13,606 nt of DNA from Gryganskiella cystojenkinii (lineage: Eukaryota; Mortierellomycota; Mortierellomycetes; Mortierellales; Mortierellaceae). This document shows positions 1 through 8,568 of the stretch, in pieces; within the stretch, counting starts at the first letter, position 1; each line of letters starts with the position of its first letter. The stretch covers positions 7,254-20,859 of the forward strand of contig JAAAIG010000688.1 in the NCBI GenBank assembly GCA_015852425.1. The letters are read 5' to 3'. A model generated the notes under the pieces. It was not told the origin of the DNA, ran no database searches, and saw only the letters and a program-made list of their open reading frames with translations. The position numbers and the translations under genes were made by a program.

Positions 1-869
1 TTGGCCACGTTGTTCGTTCTTCTAGCAAACGGATTTGTCATTATGTGGGGTTCCAGGTCTGCACGTTGATGTAGATCCCTGGCCTTTCCTATCTTCCTCA
101 AATGGACAAACTCCGTAACACGTGTAGTCGTAGCAATCCCACTTGTTGCCACTTTTCACCCAGCGTGGTGGGCAACGAGCAGTACAAATATAACCAAGGT
201 TTCCCATATCGCACCTTTCAGCTCGCTTTACGTGCTGACCGGTCGCTGGAACTCAAGATACAACATCAAGAGAACGGCCGGCAGGAGGAGCCAAAGGTGG
301 GCAAAAACCGATCTGATTGCTTGAGAACCAGACCTAGTATCTGACGAAAATCCGCCAGAGAATATCCAAAGGTAGCAGGCATTTGAAAGGTCCCATTATG
401 GAAAATAAATCGTCATAGGAGCCCAGGACAGGACTGTCGCGTGAAGTGGACGACGTTAAAGTTAGCGAACATGACATGGGAGGTATGTACAAAGAGTACT
501 ATTGTAGCCAGGAATATAGCGTCAGCGAGATTTACTTACCGGGTTCTCCAGTATATAATTGATCAGAGTGTTTTGGAAAGGGTCTATGAGAGTTCTATAA
601 CAGAGATGAAGTGTGTTGGCTCAGGACAAGCGACTGCGTGGCGGTTTACAGAAAGAAAGGTCCAAGAGAGAAGGAACGTTGGAGCAGGAGGGATTACACT
701 AGCATTCAGGGGACAGAGTTCCCTTTGGAGGGATACTGGCCTTTCGACCCGAAGATCTGGGACGCGTTGTTTAAGGGGTACGCAGTCTTTCAACCAACTT
801 CGACCTTATTGTCCACCGCCTGATCATGATCCACTGATCAATTCCTTCAAATTACATAATTCACCAACC
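1..869. other. Left flank without a confident gene
   Basis: I see no convincing protein gene on the + strand here. The frame that runs into the gene at 870 stays open back to about 441, but its translation is rich in Arg, Thr and Ser, has no domain-like pattern and probably reflects chance openness. A second + frame (611-823) is also short and unsupported. The minus strand carries a short cysteine-rich segment, listed separately. The last 100 bases or so, with repeated TGATCA words at 821-826 and 835-840, are probably the 5' flank and leader of the gene at 870. Confidence 0.5.
22..252 (-). other. Possible exon of a small cysteine-rich peptide (8 Cys)
   Basis: On the minus strand a frame opens after a TGA just right of 252 and ends with TAG at 22-24. 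It encodes about 76 residues with eight cysteines spaced C-x8-C-x3-C-x12-C-x4-C-x3-C-x14-C-x11-C, the last cysteine being the final residue. A dibasic Lys-Arg lies five residues before the first cysteine. A possible 3' splice site (TTCCAG) at about 246-251 could make this the terminal exon of a secreted peptide. I could not find a signal-peptide exon or a good donor upstream within the window. An even cysteine number and regular spacing favour a disulfide-rich peptide, but the segment could equally be non-coding or a decayed copy. No family is recognised. Confidence 0.25.
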
Positions 870-1493
870 ATGGATCCCATCAAGATCCACCAGACTTCCT
901 TGCATGCTGTTCTTGTCCTCGACACTGAACATATCGACCCTACTTCTGTCACCGCTGTGATTGCACCCTCAAAACACAACGTCCTCATTACTTATATTCG
1001 TCATAAACAACATGAACAAGAAAGAGGAACAGGGACAACAACACAACTCTCAATATACCCTCTCTCATCACCTTCTGAGCTCAAGAGCGAAGGAAACATC
1101 CCCGCATCCACAATAACAACAGCCAAGGTCGAAGACTGCACTTGTTCAGTTTCACAAGCAAACCTTGTCGTCCGTTTTACAAAGGCACAATCAGAAGAGT
1201 GGCAGGCACTCCGGATAGAACATAGTTTATTCAACAACGATGACCAAACAGTGACAACACCGTCAAAAAGTAACAACAGCCGCAGCACAACCTTTCTCCT
1301 GGCCAAGTTTGTCACGGAAACAAACACAAGTCAACTCCAAGAAGCTATTCAACAAAGTCGACTCTGGCAAGAAGGACCCAGCAACGAATTGAAATCTTCG
1401 GCGGTCGTTGGTAACGTGCAAGCGAAAAAAGTCCCAGGAGAGAACGCGATTTTGCTGACAGCCGAGCTGGTTTCCCCACAAGAACGTCAATAA
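870..1493 (+). CDS. Hypothetical protein, possible CS (p23/NudC-like) domain
   Basis: Intronless frame of 207 residues. I chose the ATG at 870 because its context (ACCAACCATGG) is good for a fungal start and protein-like sequence begins there, although the frame stays open to about 441. Residues 9-43 read as two beta strands around a Pro-Thr-Ser turn. Residues 85-112 (AKVEDCTCSVSQ, then LVVRFTKAQSEEW) resemble the last strands of a CS domain of the p23/NudC type, where a 'VEdstW...dg..lvi.leKa...eWW' pattern is usual. Here the first conserved Trp is Cys92 and only one Trp (111) remains of the final pair. A Thr/Ser-rich insert (about residues 50-80) separates the strands. The C-terminal half is polar and probably partly disordered. 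If the domain call holds, a co-chaperone or scaffold role is likely; otherwise it is an unrecognised fungal protein. The domain call is an inference from a weak pattern. Confidence 0.6.
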   Translation: MDPIKIHQTSLHAVLVLDTEHIDPTSVTAVIAPSKHNVLITYIRHKQHEQERGTGTTTQLSIYPLSSPSELKSEGNIPASTITTAKVEDCTCSVSQANLVVRFTKAQSEEWQALRIEHSLFNNDDQTVTTPSKSNNSRSTTFLLAKFVTETNTSQLQEAIQQSRLWQEGPSNELKSSAVVGNVQAKKVPGENAILLTAELVSPQERQ

Positions 1494-2104
1494 ACCCTCT
1501 TGCAATAAGAACAAAAACATCGATTGAAACCAATTTTATCCGCGAAAGGGACCTTTTTGCGACTACAAAAACCTCTGGAGGTGTCCCAAGCAACATGGGA
1601 CGGAGTGGTCCCCAAGCGATCGGCGTCGGCAAAAAATATTATGACATTGCATGCGCTGATATCATCCTCGGATAAAGAGGATAAACTCTGGGGACAAACA
1701 AAAAATGGCCGTGGAGTGGATAGGGGGAGATGGTGTGGGGCAATTGACTAAGGTCCTAGAAACATGCAACGCTCTGCCCACTCGGACTCCTCCCCGCTTG
1801 CATCAAGGTTATTCTCTTCCCGGACAAAGGGGTTTATATTTCTATTTTACGAGGACGTTTTGACCGTAAACGTTTTTTCTTCTCCATTACCTTCTGTCCA
1901 TTCTTCCCTCGCTCTCTCATCACTCCTTTCTCTCTCTCATCGTTTTTGACCCATCGAAACCATTCACTTTCTTCTTTTCATTCCTTGGACATTTCCTTCG
2001 ACCTAGATTCTGCATCTACGTACACCAGGTTCTCATCTCCGCTCCGCGCACAAGCCCTCCTCCACACCGCCCCACATTTTTTCCCTGTTTTTTGTTGGCC
2101 TGCT
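1494..2104 (+). promoter_or_regulatory. Intergenic region with acyl-CoA oxidase promoter
   Basis: Space between the CS-like gene and the acyl-CoA oxidase start. It has no credible coding potential. A TATA-like stretch (TTTATATTTC) lies near 1833-1842, followed by a strongly pyrimidine-rich tract from about 1865 to 1945 and a C/T-rich leader up to the ATG at 2105. This arrangement is common around fungal transcription starts. A CCTCGG hexamer sits at 1666-1671. The exact transcription start cannot be read from sequence alone. Confidence 0.4.
1666..1671 (+). promoter_or_regulatory. CCTCGG hexamer, candidate fatty-acid response element
   Basis: CCTCGG is the core site bound by the FarA/FarB zinc-cluster regulators of fatty-acid catabolism in Aspergillus. 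It occurs once here, about 435 bases upstream of the acyl-CoA oxidase start. A single hexamer is easily found by chance, and whether this fungal lineage uses the same site is unknown, so this is only a candidate. Confidence 0.2.
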
Positions 2105-5100
2105 ATGCCCTCTGTCCCTAACCAACAACAGCTCGATATCGAGGCTGAGCGTGCAAAGTGCACCTTCGATCCCGCTCATTTGACCCCCCTCTTTTTCGGT
2201 GGTGAAGAAAAGCTGAAGCAGTTCAAGAAGATTGAAGCTCTGGTAGACCGTGAGCCGGTCTTTGATCGTGACGACCGTTACTTTCTCGGACGAACCGAGG
2301 TACTTGGAAAGAATACCGAGCACAAATAGGGCCCGAGAGTCCTTGCACTTTTTACTCACGTCCTTCCCACCGATCGCTTTTTATTTCACCCTTTTTTTCT
2401 CACCAATTGCTATTTTTTCTATTCGCTTTATCCTATGCACACCTCCAGCGATTCAAACGCGCCTTGCCTATGGTTAAGCGTTATGTTGAACTCCGGAACG
2501 AGCATGGTCTGACTCCAGAGGAGTGTGCCTACATGAAAGTCTATATCGATGACTATATTCCCGTAAGCACTACTCCTGTCATTGTGCTGCCCTGACCGCA
2601 GTACTTACTCATGTTGCCCTCACAAACAATAAGTGAGTACGGACAATTGATCTTTTCTCTTTACTCTTTTGATAGGTTCATCTTCATGAATGTATGCAGT
2701 AACAGTCAAAGATACCTCCAAGCACGAAATCAAATAACCGAGAGGGAACCACCTACGGGAATACTGATATCCGATCACTACCTTCCTTTTTTTTTTGTTT
2801 TTTTTTTTGTTTTAGCCATGTTCTTGCCTGTCCTTAGAGCACAGGCTAGTGATGAACAGCTCAAGGTCTGGGGTCCTCAAGCCGAGAACTATCATTATAT
2901 CGGATGGTAAGGTTTCTTTGTCCTTCATTTTCAATGCTAAAAAGTAAAAAGACTACGCTTTTGTTTGTGACCTCACCAGACAACTTTGTCTGTTACTCTG
3001 CTTCGCCAGCTATGCCCAAACTGAACTCGGCCATGGATCGGCTCTCGGTCGGCTGGAGACCACAGCGACCTTGGATATTGAGCGAGATCAATGGGTTATC
3101 AACTCGCCCACACAATCCTCGGCAAAGTTTTGGATCGGAACTCTGGGCAAGATGGCGAACCATGCTGTGGTCCAGGCAAAGTTGATCATCAAGGGCAAAG
3201 ACTATGGTGCGCACCCATTTTTGGTCCCTCTTCGATCGCTCAAGGATCACACGCCTCTCCCAGGAGTCGTTATCAGGGACCAGGGACCCAAGCAAGGTGC
3301 CATCTCCATGGATAATGGTTATGCGCGCTTCGAAAATGTTCGCATCCCTCGCGAGAACGTAAGATCACAATATTTCAAAATAGTCGCTTCTCCATCCAGG
3401 TGTCTTCGACATTTTCGTAAGCTGATCATGCTGCTCGAACGTCCTTTCTTAATCGTTATAGATGTTGATGCGGTTCTCGCAAGTTTCCAGAGAAGGCGTG
3501 TACTCCAAGCCTATTCATCCCAAGCTTGCGTATGGAGGCATGACCGCTGTCCGTACCACCTTGATCAACCACTCTGCTCTGTCCATGGCAAGAGGTTCGT
3601 TCTTTTCTTATTTGTCAACACCTTTGCGCCAATGGTGTTGGTTCCTTTGTTGGTCACTCACGAATCTCTTTTTGTGTATCCATGATAGCTGTCACCATTG
3701 CCACTCGTTATTGTGCGGTTCGTCGCCAAGGTACTGTTGACCTCAAGACGGATCTTGAAACTCAGGTCCTGGACTATCCCTCGGTCCAGTCTCGTATCCT
3801 GCCTTTGCTCTCGCACGCGTTCGCGACCATCTTTTCGGGGTACTGGATGAACGAGATGTACGCGCAGTACAATGCCGATATCACCAAAGGCGACACCTCC
3901 TTGCTGAAGGACGTTCATGTTTACTCGTCTGGACTCAAGTCGTACTGCACCAAGCTTGGAGCCGATGGCATTGAGGAGGCCAGGAGATGCTTGGGTGGTC
4001 ATGGATTCTCCCTCTTTTCGGGAATGATTGATTTCCACCGTCAGTTCTTAGCTACGGTCACCTATGAGGGCGAGAACGCGCTTCTCACTGTAAGTCCTGT
4101 ACATCAGGTTAATTTTCTTGCTGCTGCTGCTGCTGCTTAGATGATGACGTGATTTTGCTAACGCACCCTTTGCCTCCGTTCTTCACTCTCCTCTAGCAAC
4201 AAGTCTCGCGTTATCTGTTGAATCTTTACAAGGAGGTCCTCCGCAACCCCAACTTGCACCTGTCGCCGCCCTCCAAGTACATCCTCTCGCTCCAGCACGA
4301 GTCTTTGTTCAAACGCCAAAAGTGCGCCGCTCAATCCATCCGTGATTTTTACCGTCCCGAGATCGTCCTTGCCGCATTCCAACATCGTGCTGCTCGTTTG
4401 ATCCTGGATCTCGCTCAAGCTGAGAAGGCTGGAGCGTCCTGGTCGGATCTCAACCTCGAGTGCATGCGCCTGTCCAAGGTAAAAAAAGAAAAACAAAAAA
4501 GGGAGGGGGGGGGATGGCCACAAACAGAGGAAAAAAGTCGTATTGTTCATACTTCCCTTCTATCTTCAGTATGTACTAAAAAAATATCTTGATGTTTCTT
4601 TTTCTTGTATCTTATCAGGCCCATGTTCAGTACATCATGATCGAAAACTTCCACAATGGTCTCGAGAAGCGATACAACTTTGCGAACCCGACTCTGGAAC
4701 AACAAAACCTTTTGACTGCGGTCCGATCCGTCTATGACCTTCATGTCTTTTACACCATGGAGACCGAACTCAGTGAGTTCCTCGAGGACGGTTACCTTTC
4801 CTCTGAACAGGCCTCCTGGGTCCGTCAAGGGTTCAAGAGCGCACTCAAGGCGGTTCGACCCAACGCCGTGGGTTTCGCGGATTGCTTTGGATTCTCGGAC
4901 ACGTTCTTGAACAGTGCGTTGGGATCCTGGGATGGTCGAGCCTATGAGAGGTTGGCCGAGATGACCGAGCGGGAACCCCTCAATGGCGCGACTATGACGG
5001 ATAAGAATGGCGTGATTTGGGGATACGAGGAGTACCTCAAGCCCTTGATTTATGGCAAGGTTGGACCTTACAAGGCCAGGCCCGAGCGTGGCGATTCAAA

Positions 5101-5107
5101 GTTGTAG
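2105..5107 (+). CDS. Peroxisomal acyl-CoA oxidase, nine exons
   Basis: Catalyses the first step of peroxisomal beta-oxidation: FAD-dependent oxidation of acyl-CoA to trans-2-enoyl-CoA with release of H2O2 (POX1/ACOX family). I read nine exons joined in frame: 2105-2299, 2449-2562, 2676-2691, 2816-2906, 3010-3358, 3462-3594, 3689-4089, 4197-4478, 4619-5107. They give 689 residues, normal for the family. All introns are GT-AG, 94-149 bases. Residues 139-149 (CYAQTELGHGS) followed by LETTATLD form the acyl-CoA dehydrogenase signature near the flavin. TYEGEN at 424-429 carries the expected catalytic glutamate (Glu426). The C-terminus is Ser-Lys-Leu, a perfect PTS1 signal for peroxisomal import. 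Within the signature the order Gly-Arg precedes LETTATLD, where animal enzymes have Arg-Gly. The start at 2105 is the first ATG leading into conserved sequence. Which fungal paralogue this is cannot be decided from the window. Confidence 0.95.
2676..2691 (+). other. 16-base microexon (exon 3) of the acyl-CoA oxidase
   Basis: The bases GTTCATCTTCATGAAT lie between an acceptor (TTGATAG) and a donor (GTATGC). They supply Val-His-Leu-His-Glu and the first base of a Ser codon, which exon 4 completes before MFLPVL. Reading on past the donor meets a TAA after two codons, and skipping the exon would shift the frame. The joined product restores the conserved acyl-CoA oxidase segment leading to the family's 'MFlP' motif. 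Confidence 0.8.
4119..4136 (+). repeat. (TGC)6 microsatellite in acyl-CoA oxidase intron 7
   Basis: Six TGC units lie inside intron 7 (4090-4196), just before a TAG at 4138-4140. The exon 7 frame stays open through the repeat, so an unspliced message would add 17 residues ending in six alanines before stopping. Confidence 0.8.
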
Positions 5108-5366
5108 ATAACGATAGTCCCACAAATTGTCGTCTTTTAGGAACATCTTCATACCCATGGTGTGGAAATGAGCACACATACTAAAGAACTTTTTTGGAAG
5201 AAAAAAAACAAAGAGAAAGCTGTTGAAAGAACGATAAAAAAGTGGGAGTGACCGCAGCCGAACAAATACTTTATTAGCTCCCCGCACTCTCATCGTTCCC
5301 TCACAACTGTTTTTACTCTCTCGCAAACAATCTCGCCTACAACGTTTCTCAACGTGTCCTTCAAGA

Positions 5367-5873
5367 ATGACCTCTCTCAGACCGTTTGATTCGTGGGCAC
5401 GTCGATTCCACCAGCTTTCTTTTGAGGACCGAATGCTCCATCATAATCGACTTCAGCGACTGGATCCTCTTCTCTCCATCCATCCACAGATCTGCCTCAG
5501 AAGAACTGTGGAGACTTTTGGGACACAAAGGGGATCTGAAACATACAAAGACGAAGATGCGGCTGAAATTACCCACGTTGACAATCTTCAGTTTAAACTC
5601 GAGGGATCTGTCCTGCTCCTCGAGTCCCGATTGGCGGCCCTGACCCGTCGAATCTGTGCCCAGGGGTCATTGACCCCAGAGACGACAAGAGGTGTTGTGG
5701 AAAATACGATCTGTCTCCTCGGGAAGGCAGATGGGATGGCTCATGGACTGGAAATGACGAGACTAGCACGCACGGAAGTCCTGATCTCCCAAGAAGAACT
5801 GGCGACGTTCGAAGAAGAATATGAGCAACTCCAGAAAGACATCCAGACGACGACCATCCACGAGACAGTATAA
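5367..5873 (+). CDS. Hypothetical helical protein
   Basis: Intronless frame of 168 residues beginning at an ATG in a reasonable context (CAAGAATGACC), 259 bases after the acyl-CoA oxidase stop. I do not recognise the family. The N-terminal 45 residues are rich in aromatic and basic residues (Phe, Trp, His, Arg). Residues about 70-165 are predicted by eye to be mostly alpha-helical: a leucine-rich segment (LEGSVLLLESRLAALTRRI, about 78-96), a middle helix, and an acidic C-terminal helix with heptad-like spacing (SQEELATFEEEYEQLQKDI, about 141-159) that may be a coiled coil. There is no signal peptide or membrane segment. A size and composition like this suit a subunit of a larger complex, but that is only a guess. 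A polyadenylation signal follows at 5962-5967. Confidence 0.7.
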   Translation: MTSLRPFDSWARRFHQLSFEDRMLHHNRLQRLDPLLSIHPQICLRRTVETFGTQRGSETYKDEDAAEITHVDNLQFKLEGSVLLLESRLAALTRRICAQGSLTPETTRGVVENTICLLGKADGMAHGLEMTRLARTEVLISQEELATFEEEYEQLQKDIQTTTIHETV

Positions 5874-5961
5874 CATGGGCAAGGATGTTGTCCACGCAGA
5901 AAAGGAAGTAGAGAACAAGAGTATCACCCAAATAAGACTTTGGTGTTCAACAAAGAGAGGG

Positions 5962-5967
5962 AATAAA
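5962..5967 (+). terminator. AATAAA polyadenylation signal
   Basis: AATAAA lies about 90 bases after the stop of the gene ending at 5873 and is followed within 15-25 bases by a run of T. This is the usual layout of a 3'-end processing signal. Confidence 0.5.
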
Positions 5968-6152
5968 AGCATCAATGCACTTTTTTTTTTCCTCTATTTT
6001 TTACTGATTTCGCTATTGTAACCACGAGAGTCATTCTTTTAGTCTCTTCTCTTGTTTTACCCTTCTCTTCTCTTCTCCTCGTCCTCTCTGCTCCATTCCT
6101 CTTCCACGCCCTCTTCTTTCTTTCCCCTTTCTCATTTCCACATATAGATACC

Positions 6153-7217
6153 ATGCTCCGACTCCGCTCTCTTTCCCCAACTTCCTCTGAGGACACACCC
6201 CCTAAACGACTGAAAAAGTCCACCCTTGGCGATAGTAGTGCTGGTGACAGCGACGACTCCTCGACGATGATGACGATGTCGACGGGCCAAGGCTCAACTC
6301 CTGAAGTTCGAGGTCTAGCCAATCGCACTTCTGGTCCCTCCTCCTCCATGATCCAGCCTGCACACACAGCCTTGCCTTCCAAGGATCAACAAGAAGGCTT
6401 GGACAACCAAAGCGGTCAACCTACTACCGATCCCACGTCCGGTTCAAAGCTCAAGGCTTTTGGTTCCAAGGCCGCGCCTGTCATTGTCAATTTGAACCGT
6501 GGTAGCAGCGTTGATGGTATCTCCCAGACTCAAGAGGGTGGTCTAGTCGGAAACCGCGGAGCTAGTTCGGATGATAATGATGATGGTAATGATGGAGATG
6601 GAGTTTACGATGATGATAGTGATGGCGATGTTGACGACAGCGTGATCGAGAGCCCCCGCCGCCGTGACCTTGGCCTCGGGCTTGACTGCAGCACCCACAT
6701 TATCGGTGAGGGTGGTGACCACACAAGCGGGGGTCTCGCCATCGAGGGTCATGAAGAAGACGAAAACCATGGTGAGGACGATGATAACGACAAGGCCATT
6801 CCGAAGACCCACATTCAAATCAAAAACGATATGCAAGACGAAGATGACCACAAAAACGACGGTGATGACGTTGAAGAAGAAGACGAAAGCGAGGAGGACG
6901 ACGAGGATACGCTTGAGATCAAGACTCAGCTGAAGATCACTGCAGGGTTGATGCACAAGTTGAGGCGAACCCTGGACGAGAAATCCCGAGAACTTCTTGA
7001 TGCGCACGAGAAGCGCGACAGGGCCTTGCAGTCGTTGACGGACGCCGTCGAGTTGCAAGAGACCCAGATGGAGATCCTGAGCACTCGCGCAGAAGAGGTG
7101 TCGGACGATGCCTGGGCGTTGCGTTCGTTTGGGAGTGAGCATAACGAACTCCTCGACCGCGTAGAAAAGATGAAGGCCCAGCTCCAGAGTGAGTTGGATC
7201 GTCTGGACGAATACTGA
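6153..7217 (+). CDS. Acidic, probably nuclear coiled-coil protein
   Basis: Intronless frame of 354 residues; the ATG follows a long C/T-rich leader (6054-6145). No enzyme or named domain is recognised. Three parts can be seen. The N-terminus (about 1-130) is Ser/Thr/Gly-rich and probably disordered, with a basic cluster PPKRLKKS at residues 16-23 that looks like a nuclear localisation signal next to Ser-Pro and Thr-Pro sites. Residues about 135-265 hold several Asp/Glu-rich runs, partly encoded by GAT/GAC triplet stretches. Residues about 265-354 form a long charged helix with heptad-like leucines, ending in QLQSELDRLDEY, very likely a coiled coil. Acidic tracts plus a basic signal and a coiled coil are common in histone-binding, nucleolar and chromatin proteins, so such a role is possible but not shown. 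A polyadenylation signal follows at 7393-7398. Confidence 0.75.
   Translation: MLRLRSLSPTSSEDTPPKRLKKSTLGDSSAGDSDDSSTMMTMSTGQGSTPEVRGLANRTSGPSSSMIQPAHTALPSKDQQEGLDNQSGQPTTDPTSGSKLKAFGSKAAPVIVNLNRGSSVDGISQTQEGGLVGNRGASSDDNDDGNDGDGVYDDDSDGDVDDSVIESPRRRDLGLGLDCSTHIIGEGGDHTSGGLAIEGHEEDENHGEDDDNDKAIPKTHIQIKNDMQDEDDHKNDGDDVEEEDESEEDDEDTLEIKTQLKITAGLMHKLRRTLDEKSRELLDAHEKRDRALQSLTDAVELQETQMEILSTRAEEVSDDAWALRSFGSEHNELLDRVEKMKAQLQSELDRLDEY
6563..6640 (+). repeat. GAT/GAC-rich triplet tract encoding poly-Asp
   Basis: This stretch consists mainly of GAT, GAC, GGT and GTT codons in phase with the acidic protein, and encodes runs of Asp interrupted by Gly, Asn, Ser and Val. It is an imperfect trinucleotide repeat, probably expandable by slippage without breaking the frame. 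A second acidic run, using more GAA and GAC, follows at about 6832-6909. Confidence 0.6.
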
Positions 7218-7392
7218 AAAAAGGAAAGGGAGGAGGTCTGGTTGGAGTCACTCTTTCGTTCAGACCTGTCACCTGTTCTATCTTTCTTTTGCCATAAAAT
7301 GCCTTCCATTGCACATCTCCAACAGAGCCCAGCTTTTTCTTTTCTTCTTTCTTTCTCCCTTCTCCTTTATGCATCTGCGTACTCTTTGTCCA

Positions 7393-7398
7393 AATAAA
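7393..7398 (+). terminator. AATAAA polyadenylation signal
   Basis: AATAAA lies about 175 bases after the stop of the acidic coiled-coil gene, following a T/C-rich stretch. It is a reasonable 3'-end signal for that transcript. Confidence 0.4.
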
Positions 7399-8253
7399 CA
7401 CCGATCTTGCTTACTTTTCAAAGGCATTCGAACCCATGATATCGTCAAGAAGCCCAGCGAGTCATCGTTCAAGGGAAGCATGTTGCTTTGGAAATGAGCA
7501 ATGATTGAAAGGACAGGATCGGCGAACTATGGGCATCACAAGGACAAATTTACCAACAAGGATGGTCCCAGGTCAGGAGCTCAAAGATGCTCGCGAAAAT
7601 CACGTCGCAAACAATGAATATAACCACGAGAATGTATGAGCACAGCCAGCACGGACGGACTACAGGCGCGAAGTAGAGAAAAAGGCAACGCGACAAAGAA
7701 TGGCGCATAGGGGAAAGCACAAAAAAAATGATCTTGTAGCCGAATCTTCGCTTTGTGCAGTCGCTTCTAATCCTTGGCCTCACTCTGTGGAACGACAGAG
7801 TCGAACAGAGAGTAAAGAAACATGAACACAAACATTTCCATGCGGCGAAGTAACAGGCATTTTTTTTTGTTTTTTTTGTGAGCACCAGCGATCTCATTCG
7901 CATCGTCATTCATCATCCTGACCGTCCTCATTCACAATTCGTCTTCTCAGTCAATTGCGTAACAAATCGCCAATTGGCCTTTTTTTGCTCAGCTCACTAG
8001 AGTGTTTGTTATCAAGTCAAACTCGGTTCTAGTGAACGTTCTCTTTTTTCGCAGGTCACAACGCAATAGACGTAAGGGAGGAGAAGCTTGATTATGCTAA
8101 TGGAGTTGACAACAAAATAGTTGCATGCGCTGACGACTTGGTTTCTTTGACCTACCTAGGAATCTCCACTTTGACTTCCAGAACTCGCAATTAACACACG
8201 AGCAGTCGTTATTTTCTCCACGTGAGTGCCTTTTGGAGGATGAAAGATCACCA

Positions 8254-8265
8254 CCGGTGCACCGG
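8254..8265. promoter_or_regulatory. Perfect 12-bp palindrome CCGGTGCACCGG
   Basis: The twelve bases equal their own reverse complement and are flanked by imperfect ATCA/TGAT arms. The site is about 305 bases upstream of the NLR-like start, in otherwise AT-richer sequence. Such symmetry suits a dimeric DNA-binding regulator, but no specific factor is recognised. Confidence 0.3.
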
Positions 8266-8441
8266 ATGATGTTTTATCGTCACGTTCTCACAAAAAGACC
8301 TCGTTATTCTTACACAGTCAAGTCGCCGCCCATCGCTCCAGGACCCATACTTAACAAGAAAGAACAATAGTCCTTGTCAAGTCGTCGAAGAACCCGCCTC
8401 ACCAGCTCGTCGTAAAGTCCCAACTCAAACGCCTGCAAAAG

Positions 8442-8550
8442 GTGAGAGAAGAGCGTTCCTTCTTGATTTAACCCTTGCTGTACTCCCCCCTTTCCTCTGG
8501 TGAACGTTATCCTTACTCGATTTTTGACCTGATCTTTGCGTCAACATTAG
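8442..8550 (+). other. Possible 5'-leader intron of the NLR-like gene
   Basis: A donor-like AAAAG|GTGAGA at 8442 and an acceptor-like ACATTAG ending at 8550 bound 109 bases, the usual intron size in this window. The segment is pyrimidine-rich and has branch-like sequences (TTACTCGA, CTGATC) near its 3' end. Its removal would leave a short leader (AAAAAAACGGATCTATCT) before the ATG at 8569. It would also remove the TGA and TAG codons in the gene's frame, at 8530 and 8548. Confidence 0.35.
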
Positions 8551-8568
8551 AAAAAAACGGATCTATCT

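Larger units (their letters stand above)
7218..8568. other. 1.35-kb intergenic region upstream of the NLR-like gene
   Basis: No convincing gene is seen on either strand. The first 190 bases are the 3' flank of the acidic protein. A minus-strand frame at 7550-7909 translates to a Cys- and Phe-rich string without domain character and is probably chance. From about 7900 to 8568 lies the likely promoter and leader of the NLR-like gene: T-runs at 7861-7878 and 7980-7986, a GAACGTTC palindrome at 8034-8041, a 12-bp palindrome at 8254-8265 and a possible leader intron. No TATA box stands out. Confidence 0.5.

Noticed and set aside
611..823. Short + strand frame containing an aromatic-rich stretch
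   Set aside because: Only 70 residues, no start context and no domain; it overlaps another chance-open frame.
441..869. Upstream open extension of the CS-like gene frame, adding 143 residues
   Set aside because: The translation has no protein-like pattern, the context of the ATG at 441 is poor, and the ATG at 870 has a much better context directly before structured sequence.
2300..2337. Read-through end of acyl-CoA oxidase exon 1, stopping at 2327-2329
   Set aside because: The GT at 2300 joins in phase to 2449 and restores conserved acyl-CoA oxidase sequence, so this stop lies in an intron and the gene is not broken.
6543..7142. Minus-strand frame of 199 residues opposite the acidic protein
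   Set aside because: Its Val/Ile/Thr-rich translation is the mirror of GAT/GAC-rich codons on the + strand.
7420..7440. tRNA B-box-like word (GGTTCGAATGC) on the minus strand
   Set aside because: The flanking bases do not form a 5-bp T-stem, and no A-box or acceptor stem can be built around it.
7550..7909. Minus-strand frame of 119 residues in the intergenic region
   Set aside because: The translation is rich in Cys, Phe and Leu from T-rich DNA, with no start context, signal peptide pattern or family resemblance.
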